In this document: in pieces, positions 47,323-59,900 of the stretch | How positions within the stretch are numbered: the stretch's first letter is position 1 | Layout of the letters: each line of letters starts with the position of its first letter | NCBI GenBank assembly: GCA_003971905.1 | Contig: RSEE01000007.1 | Span: 558,001-622,000 of the forward strand | Source: Moniliella sp. 'wahieum' | Lineage: Eukaryota > Basidiomycota > Moniliellomycetes > Moniliellales > Moniliellaceae | DNA: 64,000 bases | Reading direction: 5' to 3' | Program-made: the position numbers and the translations under genes | The notes under the pieces: model-generated | The model's database searches: none | Told to the model about the DNA's origin: nothing | Seen by the model: the letters and a program-made list of their open reading frames with translations, nothing else

Positions 47323-50300
47323 ATGCCTTCTACTGGCGCCTCTGCCGCCGCCGCCGCCTCGGGAGCCAGCCGGCTGCCGACGCCCCGCCCACGCACTCCG
47401 CTCCCTCCGACCTCGACGGCATCTCCGCCGCCTGCCTATTCCTTCCTCCCCGTCCCGCACCGCCGCCGCCCCCCCACGCGTCGCAGTCCGCGTCGTCTGT
47501 CACACCCGATGCCGTGCGCCACACCAACAAGCTCCTCTCCGACGGCGCGCATGCCCGGCCGAAAGCTACCTTGCAACAGCAGCAGGAGCCCGCTTCGACC
47601 ATCTGGCGCCTTGCGCCTCGCCTCAAGCCCAATGGCTCCACCGACGCGGAGGAGGAACCGCTGACCAACCTGCAAGCCGAGGTGGCCAGTTCCTCGCCTT
47701 TGATGATGCCGAAGGTACCGATGATGCGGCCACGGCCGCCAAGACAGCCATGGTGGCTACTGCGCATGAACTCATCGAGTCGGTCACCCACCTTCAACAG
47801 ACGGCCAATGCAACTCAAGGAGAGTCGCTGTTGGGATCTGTATCCAAGATCCTGGCGCTTCCTCGAATGACTGAGCGAATTGGCGGGGGCAAGACCCACA
47901 AGTTGGTGCCTCCATTTCCAGCTCTTTCCCCTTGTTCGACAACTCTTCTACCGACGAAGAGAAGCCCAGCCCACCACCCGAGCCGGAGGCGACCCAGGAG
48001 GCCGACGGCGATCGCTTGTCCGAAAGTGATACGAGACTCATGGCCAACTTGCTCGCTGGGTTACGTGCCAAGGTCACTAGCGATAAGGCTAGCATCGCAC
48101 GGGCCGAGGAGGAGAAGCAAGCGCGCAGCCAGGATATGGCCGGGCCAACACCAAAGAGGAGCTCAGGAAAAAGCAAGAGGTATTCATTTGTTTTGCCGGC
48201 GGTCGACGGCCTGCGAGTATGGAAGGCGTTGAGGATGATGCGGAACTCAGCCCTGCGCAGAAACTTGATTGTTTGGTCCAGGGTTTTGGACCCATCCAAG
48301 ATGACATACTGCTTCGAACTTTGGACAGGAAGCATTTGTACGTTCCCAACCCCTACTTGTCCCTTGGAGATGCTGATTCCTCTACTGCTGTCATAAGCTG
48401 GGTGACCAAGTTGGCGTTCTGATCAACGAAGTGGGGTTGATTGGTTACTTTGCGCTCACGACGCACCGTCTGTGCTTTGCGGCGTATATTCCCAACATGG
48501 AGCACATGGCCGTGATGAATGCGCTAGCCAGTTCGAACAAAGATGGCGCAGACGATGTGTCGGCTGCGCCGCGCGCCAGTGAGCAGTTGGCCGGCCATCT
48601 CATCCTAAGAGCGGTTCTGCCGTGCAACACGTCGGCTAGGGTGTTTCTGCCTCATTGTGGATCGCGGGTTTGGCTTCAACTCCGTTCCGAGGGCCTTTTC
48701 GTCTTCAGTTCGAGTGAGGTAGAGGCGCTATACGAGCCCTTGGACATTTTCGCTTTGCGGACATGTTTTCTGTCGAGCCAATTTACCAACCGGCCCAAGC
48801 AAACTTTGTTCACTTTTCGCTCAAAAAGGCCGACGGCACCAAGGGAGAACTGGTTCGGTTTGAGTTTGGTACTCAAGTTGGTGCGCTCGATTGGCGTCGT
48901 GAGCTTCGATCGGCTCTTTTTCGTGCACATTTCTCCGCCAACTTTGTCCGCGTGTCCCTCCCCCTCGCCCAGATTACTCAGGTGTTGCAGCACAGCACAT
49001 CCCACAACGTGTTGCTCCACCTTGCGTTCCCTCCTGGGCAAGTCCGGACGCATGTTGGGAACCATGGTAGTACGCACCATGAACCATCAACAGGGGAGAT
49101 GAGCCATCTCTTCTTATCCCAGCACAACACTCTGACCCATCGCTATCCTTGGCCGCTCGCCCATGGCAAGTGGGCTGATGGCCAAGTTTGAGGCGGCCGT
49201 GCGGTCAGTGGCATCCAAACAGCTTCCTCGTGACCAGCTTGGTCCCGAATGCAAGTTGCAATTGCTGATTGACCAAGAGGCGAGCATGAACGCGGCCACT
49301 CTGGCGTCCCACCACCCCAAAGGCAAACGGAGCCCACTCCGTTTCTACCCCAACCAAACCGCTGCAGGAATCCGAGGTGGCCGAGGTGGCTCAGGAACTA
49401 GCCTTGGATCCGGCGAGTGTCAAAGCAATCTACCATGCCCAGTTGTGGAAGAACATGGTGCCCACCCGAGGTCACCTGTGCATATCATCTGACTATTGGC
49501 TTCATTCGTGAGCACGCGGTCAAAGACGATTACCGATTGCGCATCCCCACTACCCACCTTAATGGGGCGAAAAAAGCCAAGGGACATTTGACGTTTTCAG
49601 CCTTGGTGCTTCAAGTCAAGGGCCACGAAGACATTTGGTTCTTATTTGGGTCGAAGCACGAACGCGACGAAGCGCTTGTCCAGACCAACGAAGCTGTTCA
49701 CCACATCCGTCGCCGCCTTCAGGACGCTTCGCACGGAAAAACACGCTTATCGCGGGCCTTGGTGCAACCCACACTGCCCACCTCGTGGCTCAACTATGTA
49801 CCCAAAGCTATCAACACGGACGGTACCTTCCAAATCCGCATTCCTCCGCGGCGATTTGCATTGCGGTCATTGGCTCACGAGGGGACGTGCAACCGCTGAT
49901 CGCACTGGGCCAAGTCTTGATGCAACACAAGCACACGGTCCGGATCGTGTCCCACCCGGAATACGAAGATTGGGTTCGTGGTCACGGACTTGACTTTGCT
50001 GCGGCCGGGGGCGATCCGGGGGCGTTGATGGCGCTGTCGGTGGAGCACCGTCTGTTTTCGCCGGGCTTCTTTACCGAGTCGGTGGCCAAGTTCCGTTCGT
50101 GGCTCGACGATCTGCTGCGAGAAGTGTACGAGGGATGTTACGATGCGGATGTGATTCTCGAGGCGCCGCAGACCATGGCGGGCATTCATGTGGCGGAGCG
50201 ATTGGGCGTGCCTTATTTCCGTATCTTCACCATGCCCTGGACCAAGACGGCGGCCTACCCACAAGCCTTCAGTGTGCCGCCGGTCGACTTGGGCAGCCAC

Positions 50301-51834
50301 TACAACCTAATGAGCTACACGGTGTTTGATCAAGTCTTTTGGGCGGCCAGTTCGGGGCAGATCAATCGATGGCGCAAAAACATGCTCGGCCTCAAACCCA
50401 CCGACCTGGCCGAGTTGGACCAAGCCAGCGTACCCTTCATTTACAACTTTTCTCCTGCCGTCGTACCCGTGCCCACCGACTGGGACGATAACATTTGTGT
50501 TTCCGGGTACTGGTTCCTCCCCACCCCAAGACCGAATGGGATCCGCCCAAGGAGTTGCCTTTTTGAAAGAGGGGCGCAAGCAAGGCAAAAAGTTGGCCTA
50601 CTGTGGCTTTGGCTCGATTGTCGTCGACGACCCCGATGCGATGACGCGCAACTTGTATGCGGCTGTGGAGAAGGCTGGGGTGTATGCAGTGGTGGCAAAG
50701 GGATGGTCGTCCCGTATGAAGAAGCAAGAACAAGCGGAAGGGACAGAGGAACCGATTCCGGTCCCGAGCTGTTGTTATGTCGTTGATTCCATCCCGCACG
50801 ACTGGCTCTTCCCTCAGATTGACATTGCGCTGCACCACGGCGGAGCCGGTACGACGGGTGCTTCGTTGCGTGCCTCGCTTGTCACCGCCATCAAACCCTT
50901 TTTTGGCGACCAATTCTTCTGGGCCCAGCGCGTACAGAAGTTGGGCGCTGGTGTGCGGGTGGCGTCGCTGTCGACCAACGATTTGGCTTCGGCATTGAAG
51001 AAGGCAGCTGAGGATCGGATCATGCGGGAGAAAGCGCAACAAGTCGGTGCCAGCATTTCTACCGAAGATGGACCAGCCAAGGCGGTCGAGTTTTTGTACG
51101 ACAACCTGATGCGGGCTCGTCGCCATCCTCGGTTCCGTGAGGACCTGTGCGTGCTAAAGGAAGACCAGCTTGTTTTCTACCCAACGCGGGAGGAAGGAAA
51201 GGGGGAGGAAGAAGAAGAAGAAGAAGCGAAGGAGAAGGTGACGGAGAAGCATGCAAAAGGCGCAAGCACAGCGGACATTCGTACCTCCCACACCCGCGAC
51301 TCATCCCTCCACTCTTCCCACAGTGCACCTCCCGCTTCGCCCACAGAGGAGGCCCATACCGATACGAACGGGGCGGGGACCAGTCCGCCTTCTACACCCT
51401 CTACGCCCAAACGACTGCTTCACAAGATTGGGAGCAAGTTGAATTTGGCGAGCGACGAGGCGAGCGCAGCTATCTCGACGGGATCGTTGCCACTCAAAGA
51501 AACGACGAGCTTGCTACCGCATTTGCCCAGCCTGCCCAACGTACCCACTCTGGACGGTATGCCCAAACTCTCGCTGGTTTCGGCCATGCGGCAAATGGTC
51601 GATTCGGACGAGTGCGAGCAAAGCGAAGTCAACCGGGCCGAGCAGAAACATGCGTCTCTCTCGGTCGCACTGGCGGACCAGCTGCATGCGCGTCAATTGC
51701 TGCCCAAGCAAATTGAATTGCGCCTGGCCCAGCGCTTGGCCCAGCACACCCACGACATGTACCTCGACCAAGGTTCTCCCTCTGCCACTGACCGGGATGG
51801 CCTTCCCGCTTCAGCGGGGCAACAACCACACTAG
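47323..51834 (+). CDS. ATG26: UDP-glucose:sterol 3-beta-glucosyltransferase (Atg26/Ugt51)
   Basis: Membrane-associated enzyme that glucosylates ergosterol. In some fungi it is also needed for pexophagy. Domains in order: a disordered N-terminus from about 47323, a first GRAM domain (VGLIGYFALTTHRLCFAAYI), a PH domain (AGHLILRAVLPCN, then FVFSSSEVEALYEPLDIF), a second GRAM with HLTFSALVLQVKGHEDIWF, and the GT28/GT1 catalytic part beginning CIAVIGSRGDVQPLIALGQ, with GVPYFRIFTMPWTKTAAYP, VSGYWFL, LAYCGFGSIVVDDPDAM and the PSPG-like sugar-nucleotide motif HHGGAGTTGASLRA. A long tail with a Glu run (EEGKGEEEEEEE) and Ser/Thr-rich segments ends at 51834. Several frame breaks occur in the N-terminal two thirds (for example near 48390, 48760, 49480, 49850, 50520). 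Confidence 0.94.
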
Positions 51835-52923
51835 ATCCACTCCAGTTGCGCTCCCTCGCCGCTGGTGAAACCAACCTATAATCTCGTTCTGCTCTGTTCT
51901 GCTCCGCTCTGATCTGCCCAACACAGTGGGAGCTTGTGATTAATGTGACCCAATGCCATCTCCTATCTATTTCCCCATAGCTCGCCCTGTGGCACTTGGT
52001 ACAGGACCGACTTAGCCATAAAAGACCTTGTAGCAAAGCTCGATCGATGCCCCGACCTACCGGGGACCCACTTTAGGAGACTCTCCATGCCTCTTTGCAA
52101 GCCCGGATTCCCGATTCCTGATTCCTGATTCCTGACTCCTGACTCCATCTCAGCGCGTACGCTACCCACCCACCTCAACCACCCGCGGCACTAGTCAAAC
52201 AGTCATCCGCCCCAGCTGCCTCGGCCGCCAAAGTCTACCGGGGACGAGGCTTTGTTTTTGCCACTCGCTTGGCTCTCCATCGTGCCAAAACCAACGGCCC
52301 AGAGCGGGCAGCGGGACGGCCATGCACAGCACGCAGCATAGGGCACGCATCGTACTGCCCCCTGGGCGCTGGGGGGGGGTGGGTTCGGGGACTACCGTGG
52401 CTCCCGCTGCGTGCAGCCATGGGAACTTGTCTGGCAAGCAACGGACAACGGACGCTCTTCGCTCTCCTCGAGGGCTGGGCGCGCCGCGTAGGCCCCAAGA
52501 GCGAGCGGGTGCAGTGTCCCTACCTGTACCTTAGCCGCGTTGCTGAACGTTGAGCTTTCGGGTGGCGTGTTGCATGCCCAGCACGTGGGCGCGGCGGGGT
52601 TGGCAGGCAGACAAGCGCGCGCGAGCGCTAGCGTGCTCTGCTCGCTCCTCCGCCCGCACGGCAGGCCGAAGCCGAGCGGCGCGGGTGGGGTGGGGTGGGG
52701 GGCAAGCAGGCAACGAGGCAACGAGGTGGTGCCAAGGGTGCAAGGGACTATGGTGTGGGCGGTGGGTGGAATCAAGGTAGCGTGCCACCCTTCGCGGACG
52801 CGCGGGGGCACGACTATGTTGCCGCGTGGCTTCCGCGCCAACAAGGGTGCATTGCATTGCATGGCAAGATGAGTAGTGTGCACAAGGGAGGCGTGAAGGG
52901 GGAAGAGGGGGGGAGGAGAAAGT
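51835..52923. other. Convergent intergenic region
   Basis: Between the ATG26 and PAM18 stops. Contains a GATTCCTGATTCCTGATTCC / GACTCCTGACTCC tandem at about 52110-52145. No gene. Confidence 0.5.
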
Positions 52924-53519
52924 TTAGCGAGTCGTGTTCTTTTCCAGCAAGTCCTTTGCTTCGTTCACCTCTGTTCGCGGGCGGGGGGGAGGGGGGGGGG
53001 GTTAGCGCATGGCTACAGCGTCAGGGGAGGAGGGGGAGCCGGAGGGAGAAGTAACGTACTGGAGGCAATGTAAGGTGATCCCCCGCGGTCTGGGTGGTTG
53101 GCAATCATCATTCGCCGGTGGGCATCCTTGATTTTGGCCTTGGTCAAGGACGCCTCCCTCAAGCCGAGGATCTGGGACGCTTCCTTCTTGTCCATCTTGG
53201 CTTGGAACCCGCCTTTGGCCCACTTGCCCGACGGGCCCGCACTCGACGACCCCTTCAACAACATCCGAGCCGCCACCGCCGCACCCAGCACCGCCGCACC
53301 AATCAACACGGGCGTCGCGGCCTCGTTGGTGGCAGGCGTAACGTGCAGCGCGGCCGGGCGCGACACTTGCAGCGCCCGCACGGCCGACGTGTGCAACGCC
53401 GCGCGCAACGGCGCAGGACGCGCTCCCAGACCTGGCCTGGCGGCGGGCGGGGCGCGGGCAAGGAGCACCGCAGCACGCGCGGCAGGCCGCAGCGGCAGCG
53501 CAGAGGGCAAGGCAGGCAT
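52924..53519 (-). CDS. PAM18: Mitochondrial import motor J-protein Pam18/Tim14
   Basis: Inner-membrane J-protein that stimulates mtHsp70 (Ssc1) at the TIM23 channel. The start at 53519 gives MPALPSALPLRPAARAA, an arginine/alanine-rich presequence longer than in yeast. A TM segment VLIGAAVLGAAVAARMLL is followed by the J-like domain KGGFQAKMDKKEASQILGLR, SLTKAKIKDAHRRMMIANHP and the HPD triad in NHPDRGGSPYIAS. The intron at 52971-53059 (89 nt) splits the Lys codon before VNEAKDLLEKNTTR. The frame is intact throughout. The downstream G-rich run at 52984-53000 is inside the intron. Confidence 0.95.
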
Positions 53520-54500
53520 GGCGGAGAAGATGGTTTGGGGCTGCGCAGGCGGGCAACCTTCCAGCCGGGGGGCGCCTCGGGACCAAAAAAATCCAGCGGG
53601 CTTGCCTGACGTACTGGCGGGCAGACATGCAAGGCGGATGCTGAGGTAAGCACACACATCCCCTTGCGTATTGAACGTTCAACTTGCGTCTGTCCTAGGA
53701 GAGAAGCCAAGCCACCCTATGTACTGCCTCCTTTTTTTCTACCCTGTGCTACGGCGCGACGTCCCGGACATCCCAACTCCCCAAGAACAGCAACACACAC
53801 ACGTCAACCTTCAAGCTTCAAGCTCATGACCCGCGACGCGGTGCGCAGTACGCTTGGCGCGCAAGGGCAGAAAAGCGTTGGTCTAGCGCGTCGCATATCA
53901 CAACAACCCACAACACCATACGGTGACCCGGTGACAGCTTCAATAAGGAGGGAGGATCGAGGACGAGAGAGAAAAGCGGAGAGAGAGCCAAGAGCCCCCC
54001 CCTCGAGGTAGGTGCGAAGGAAAGGAGGAAGAACCCGGGTGGCACCTGGGTGGAACGTGGAACCGAGGAAACAGGACAAGACAGGAGGGGAGCAGATGCA
54101 GGGAGAGAGACAGAACGGACGGATAGGAATAGACTGATGGCCAGATCGCAGGGGGGGAGGGGGAACACGGAGAGGGAGAGGTCGAATCAGTATAATATAG
54201 AACACTGCGGTTGGCCATCACAAAGGGAAAATACCGCGGCCCGAGTCCCGTCCGGCTCCTGTCTCGTCCAGGCCAGACTGAGACCGGAACTGGACGCAAC
54301 CGGAGGAACGGATGGGACGCACGCAAGCGGATGTAGAGGTGCGAAAACAAACAGGTGAGAGGAAAGTTCATGGAGGGGGTGGTACAGGACGCAGGGTGGC
54401 AGGGGGAGAGGAGGGAAACAACCGCATGCGCCGACGGTCATCGACCCAAGCCAAGCCGGTATACTGGTCAGCATTATACCGATCGAGGGAGAGCTTGACT
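53520..54500. other. Intergenic region
   Basis: Holds TTCAAGC repeats near 53809-53822 and purine-rich GGGA/GAGAG tracts at 53940-54180. No supported gene. Confidence 0.5.
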
Positions 54501-56653
54501 TCAGGGCGCGCCCAAGGGCAAGCCCGAAGCCAGGGCGGGCGAACCGTTAGGATCAATGCACATGTTGGCCGTCTTGGGCATAGCCATGCTCACCAGCACC
54601 CCGGCCGCCGAAGCGCCGTCAGGCTTGGCACGCTCCTCATCCCACCGGCGTCACCCACCAGCGTGGTCTGGGACCACCGACTGGTCGCCGTCGCCGTCGA
54701 CGTCCGTCGGTCTACCGACGCACCCGAGCCGTCCGAGTCGGGACTGGGACCGGTGGTGCGATCCTGGTCCTCGGACAAAGGTGGCTCACGGTTTACCAGC
54801 CCCGTCAACTTGTTGTCCCTTGGTATTTCCGGCGAAGTACAGGACGAAGGAGGGACCGGACCCGGCGCATACGAACCAGCCAAGTCCGTTGTTAGCCCAT
54901 TCCACCGCGCCTTTTTGGACGCCGGGGGGGCTAGGGAACCGCAGCGTCCATCCCAGTACCCGGTGCGCTGGCTGCGGTAGGCGGGCCGCGACGCGGATGG
55001 GAGCCAAGGCTGAGGCCGATCGTAGACCCCATCAGCAGACCAGGACCTTCGCTCTTTGGTGTGGCCGGGTCCATCGAGACGGAAAGCATGGTAGGGGACC
55101 GGGCGCGTTGCGCATCGGTTTCCTTTCCTCCCATCCCTCCCCGCCCTGGTGACGCGGACACCGACCCCGCCCGATCCCAAGAAGGACTGGTGGGCTGTCT
55201 CTCATCCCGCCAAGCGGTGCGGTCCGCGTCGGCCGTGTAGGTGCGGTGGCGGTGGGGTGCCACGGGAGGCTCAGAGGGGAGGGGCAACAGCGATGATCCT
55301 TGGTCTTGGTGCCGGTCTTGGTCTCGGTCTTGGTCTCGGTCTTGGTCTCGGTCTTGATCTTGGTCTTGATCATGGGGGTTGCTGTTGGAGTTGAGATTGC
55401 TCCAACTCCAGCTCGGGATCGGGGTACTCCACCTCGTCCACCTCGGTCGCCCAGCCGGTCAACTTGTCGGTAAACCGAGGATCATCGTCAATCCGCCTCA
55501 GGCTGCCGTCCAACAAGTCATGCTTGTGGTAGTACGAGATGACGTGCATCTTGCGGCCCGAGGTGGTGGTCATGGTGAACGACTGCTTGATCAGTCCACT
55601 TGTACTGATTTTGCGTCGGACAGCCCGGGGCACCCGACCGGCTACAAGGCAAACCAAAACCGCGTCGTCATCGTCAGCCAACCGGATCTTTTACAGCTGG
55701 GGGCCCGCAAACACGCGAGACATGCGGCCCAAAACGCACTACAAAGAGCAAAAAAATGGGCGAGAGGGGGGGGGAAGTGGAGACGTACTGCTTGCGCACC
55801 AGTAGCTCACGATACGTGAGGAAACATCCGTGTACGCGGCTCGCGGACCAGACGCGGCCGTCGGTCCAACGGCGAATGCCGGCTTCCTCCTCGTCCCAGA
55901 CAAACACGTTGCCCGAACGGATCAAGTCAGCCCGTTCGGCATCGAGCAGACGGCGGGGGATGCGCCGGGGCGGCGAGTGCGGTGTGTCGGCAGGCGCATC
56001 GCATGCGGCCATGAGCTTGATGGCCTCTTTGGTGGTTTGGATGAACCCAACGTAGGTGGGCTTCTGCTGGTACAGAGGCAGGCTGGCCAGCTGGTGGACC
56101 GTGGCGCTAGAGGGGGCGGTGGTGGCGGAGGCAGCGGCAGCGGCAGCGGCAGCAGCAGCCGTGGCCGGTGCGGCAGAGGCGGGGGGGTGGCAGAGGCGGG
56201 AGTGGAGGTGGAGGCAAAGGCAGGCAGGAAGGGGAGGCCGACCATGAGGGAGGGGTCGGGGAGGCGCGGGCGGTAGGGGAGCATGTCGGAGAAGCTGCTG
56301 GGATGGGAGAGGTAGACGGGCGGGGCGCGGTCGCGGTCGTCATAGTACGCGGGGGGGTGTTGGGCAGCGGGCGGGGGCGGCGGCAGGGAGGCAGGCGGGT
56401 ACTCGGGCGAGACGAGCAGGGCGGTGGGGGAGGAGCGGAGGTAGAGGGTGGGCTCGGGTGCATAGTGGGCCGACAGGTACTCGGGTGCCGGCGGGACTGG
56501 CGGGGCGGGCGGGGCGGGCGGGACAGGCGGGTAGGCGGCGGAGGTGCTGCGCGGGGCAGGCAGGGCGCGGCTATCCCAGGCAAAGGCGGCGGACGCAGCA
56601 GGCGCCGTGCCGGCGCTGGGCGCGTAGCGGGGGTAGTAGTAGCCGTCCTGCAT
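54501..56653 (-). CDS. WOPR-domain transcription factor (Gti1/Pac2; Wor1/Ros1 family)
   Basis: Fungal-specific DNA-binding protein; family members are master switches of morphology, virulence or sporulation. The start at 56653 gives MQDGYYYPRYAPSAGTAPAA with a Tyr/Pro-rich N-terminus. The bipartite WOPR domain is clear: PTYVGFIQTTKEAIKLM, RLLDAERADLIRSGNVFVWD, EEAGIRRWTDGRVWSASRV, CFLTYRELLVRKQ, then after an intron (donor near 55786) ISTSGLIKQSFTMTT and RKMHVISYYHKHDLLDGSLR. A tandem DQDR repeat encoded at 55303-55376 separates it from a disordered Ser/Pro-rich tail ending PALASGLPLGAP. In Ustilago the homologue Ros1 controls spore formation. Orthology here is inference. Confidence 0.92.
55303..55376 (-). 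repeat. In-frame 12-nt tandem repeat coding DQDR
   Basis: A GGTCTTGGTCTC-type unit on the plus strand is repeated about six times. Read on minus it gives alternating Asp-Gln-Asp-Arg within the WOPR protein, just after the DNA-binding domain. Repeat number is likely to vary between strains. Confidence 0.7.
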
Positions 56654-57599
56654 TGCTCAGCGCCACGGCACACAGGTGTCTGCGATGTGCACCGAGAGGA
56701 GGAGGTGGTGGCACAGACGCACGCCGTCGTCGTCGCCGCGCGGGCACTTCCACCCGCGTCCTCGGCGGCCTGCTCTCTTGCGGCTGCTGGGGATGCGTAG
56801 TGGGATAGGCAGCGGCGTCGCACAGCTCAGCGGAGGCTATGTGGAGCCGCTTGCGTGTCGGACAGCAGGCAGCCGCCGCAGCACGCATCAATATTCAATG
56901 CATCTGCATCACCCTCGCTTGTCTGGCCCCGCTCCACGCCGCTCCGGCGTGCCTGGCCAGCCCACACGCAGCACCCGCCGCACACTCCCCCCGCGCCCAC
57001 GCCTTCTACCCGCGGTGGCCACCCATCACACATCCATCAGCCACCGCACACCAGCATGTCAATGTCACACGAAAACACCTGCCCCCCCGGTGGCTATGTA
57101 TGCCTCCAGCCGCCTGCATTGGTCCGCGCCTGGCCTTGTCCTTTCGGCACGGCCCTCACTCAGTACTGACACACTCACCAGGGCTACGTAGCACGCACTA
57201 CGTAGCCCACTCCACTGGTGTACGTGCCCAAAGGAATGGTCAATGGATATTGCAATCGCACCCACTGCCTGGCCACCCCGCAGGGCTGTCACAAACCCAC
57301 CGCGGTATACTCAGTCTGAGTACTCAACCTAGCCACCCAGTACCCACTGCCCTACCCCCTGGAGCGCTTGAGTGCCAGAACGCTTTTCAAGCAAAGCTTG
57401 ACTTGCTTCTGCCCCCCCCCCGCTGCGCTGCTGCGGCGCTGGCGTGCACCAACCACAGCTCCCCCACTCCGCTGTCAGTACTCAGTACTCAGTCCCTTCC
57501 CTTCCCTATCCCGTGTCCCATGTTCCACGTCCTTGCCGCCCACCCGCGCCTGCGCCCTGCCCGGCTGGAAACCCTTGCGCAACAGTGCGTACTAGCGAT
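56654..57599. other. Intergenic region upstream of the WOPR gene
   Basis: Contains several AGTACTCAGTACTCAG / TCAGTACTGA words (about 57161-57170, 57308-57325, 57474-57493). No gene. Confidence 0.45.
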
Positions 57600-59900
57600 T
57601 AGCGCAATAATGGTATTTCGGTGTTTTTCTTATTAGCACGTGTGGTTGTTCCTATGGCACCAGATCGCTCCTGTGTGCCCGCCCTGGGCAGCAGAACGCT
57701 CTGTGGTTTGGGTTCAAAACGTTGCGGTGAGGCGTTGAAATGTGAAGCTTCAGCGACTTCAAGCTTCAAGCTTCAAGCTTCAAGCTTCAACATACCTTCA
57801 ACAAGGAACCTTGACGGTGACATACGCTGCCACAGCAGCAGTGCCACCGCCCATCCTCGCGTCCTCCCCACTTTCGCCTTTGCCTCTGCCCATATGCCTC
57901 AGTGCCTAAAGGTCTAAAGCTTAAAGGCTCTCGGCCGAACACAGTGATAGCGATTATTTCGATTATTGACGCTCGTCGATGATCGATGATATACGATACC
58001 CCCCAGTCCCTGCGTTTTCCCACCGCGCAATGACGCATACAAATGATGGGTCCCCCGTTCTAGGCTGTTCCATCTATCATGCCTGGATGTATAGGGGGGT
58101 GTTGCACGTTGCACGTTCAGTTGAACGTTGAACGTTGAACATTGAACTCAAACGGGGAGCTGAACTTACCGGCCGAGCCGGGAGGGCTGGGCAGAGCTGG
58201 CAAGACAAAGCCCGGGAGAGGTCGATGATGTTGACGACGATGGAAATGGCATGCGGGATGAGTGTGACGTCTGTGACTTGTGACAGCGTCACACACGAAT
58301 CGTTAAACCCACCGCAGCAATGTGGCGCAGCGTGACGCGTGAAGCGTGAATAGTGAACTAGTGAATATTGAATGGTACATGATGCATGATGCATGATACA
58401 TGATGCATGATGCTGAGATGGACGATCAGTGATCATCGATCAATATTCAATGATTAATCTCTAGTATTTAATGATAGTAATGAGATCTGAGACAGAGATG
58501 TCAAATCTCCGAACCGGGATTTGGGGGTGCGGGAAGCTGGAAGTGGGAGTGGAAAGGGCAAAACATGTCAAAGTAGTGTCAAGCATGACGCATGTCAAGC
58601 TCTTCAAGCTTCAAGCTTCAAGCTTCAAGCCTGTCAAAGCTTCGTCATGCGTCACGCGCGTCACGTGCCATATGTCACACGCCACCCACCATGCAGCAGG
58701 CATCAAGCGCCAGTCATCGATCATCGATCATCGTTGGTACGATTAGTCGCCGTTTCCTAATGGTAAACGCTCGATTAGAAATAAATCGATAGAAAAATCC
58801 AGTACCCTAGTCTAAGATCCAAGCATTAAACGAAACGTTAAACATTAACCACGTCACGCGTCACGCGCGTCACGGGTGGCCAGTAACTAGTGACTAGTAA
58901 CTGGCCACCCGTGACGGCGACGGCGACCAGGCGACCCTGTATATTTGGCCGCACGTGCCAACCTCCGCAACGTCAAACGTCTGCAACGTACAATTCAAAC
59001 GTAAAGCAGCCTAAAGCTTATAGCTCGAAGGAATACATACGGTTCTGATCTCAGAACTGAGTTCCAGATCTTCAACGTTCAACGACGCACATACAACCGT
59101 ACAACCGTCGTACAACCGACGTACAACCGTACAACCGTACCAACCGCGGCAACCGTAACCAGTAACTAGTAACTAGTAACCGATAACCGGCGCTCTCGCG
59201 TCTTCGCTCGCAGCGGCCCGACCACTGCGCCTACTGCGCCCCGCTCGTACCCGCCACCGCTCACGGTGAAGTCACCGGCCAGGGCGACCTCTCTGATTTG
59301 GCCGTGGATAGGCCAAGGGCCAAGGCCTAAGGCCTAAGGAGTTGGGGCCATGGCGGCGCTGCATTTTTTGTCGGCTGTCATCGGACCCGAACCGATACCA
59401 AAAGCTCCGGGCCAGAGTCCACTGCGTACATACTGCTTGTGGGTACTGAACGTACTGTATGTACAGAGTGCCACTTCTCATATGTGGGTGTCAGGGATGA
59501 TCGATGATCGATGATCGATGATCAATGAGTCGATGAGGCCGATGGGCCTGAAGCTATAGAAGCTTGAAGGCTGACGCACTTTGTGAGCTTCAGTCCTCAG
59601 ATGCATGATAATGGATAGCATCGATGAGAAGCTGAGTACTGAGTCTCGGCTCTCGGTATACTGAGGCCCTGAGGCCAGGCCTGAGGGCTTCTCTATACAC
59701 CCCCCTCCTCGGTCTTTCAATTGGAGCGGTTAACGTTTGCAAGGGGAAGCTTCAAGCTTTTAAATTAGCTTCACGCGTCACCGGTCACCCGTCACGTGTG
59801 ATGCCATTAAGGTCATTCTAGGAAGCTTGATTTGATCCTAGATGACTCGACGTGACGTACCTCGATCGATAGCTTCAAGCTGGAATCCAACGGTCGCCAC
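57600..59900. repeat. Desert of short reiterated and palindromic words
   Basis: No coding signal. It is packed with different short tandem words: TTCAAGC (57757-57790 and 58601-58630), GTTGAAC/TTGAACG (58110-58147), CATGATG (58378-58412), ATCGATGATCG (59497-59526 and 57965-57985), GTACAACC (59093-59143), AACTAGTAACTAGT (59158-59178), and CGTCACGCG (58850-58875). Almost every cluster uses a different word. Restriction-site-like palindromes (AAGCTT, ATCGAT, ACTAGT) are their cores. Confidence 0.75.
58869..58915. repeat. 47-nt near-perfect inverted repeat
   Basis: Left arm GTCACGGGTGGCCAGT (58869-58884) and right arm ACTGGCCACCCGTGAC (58900-58915) are exact reverse complements around a 15-nt centre, AACTAGTGACTAGTA, which is itself nearly palindromic. 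Confidence 0.9.
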
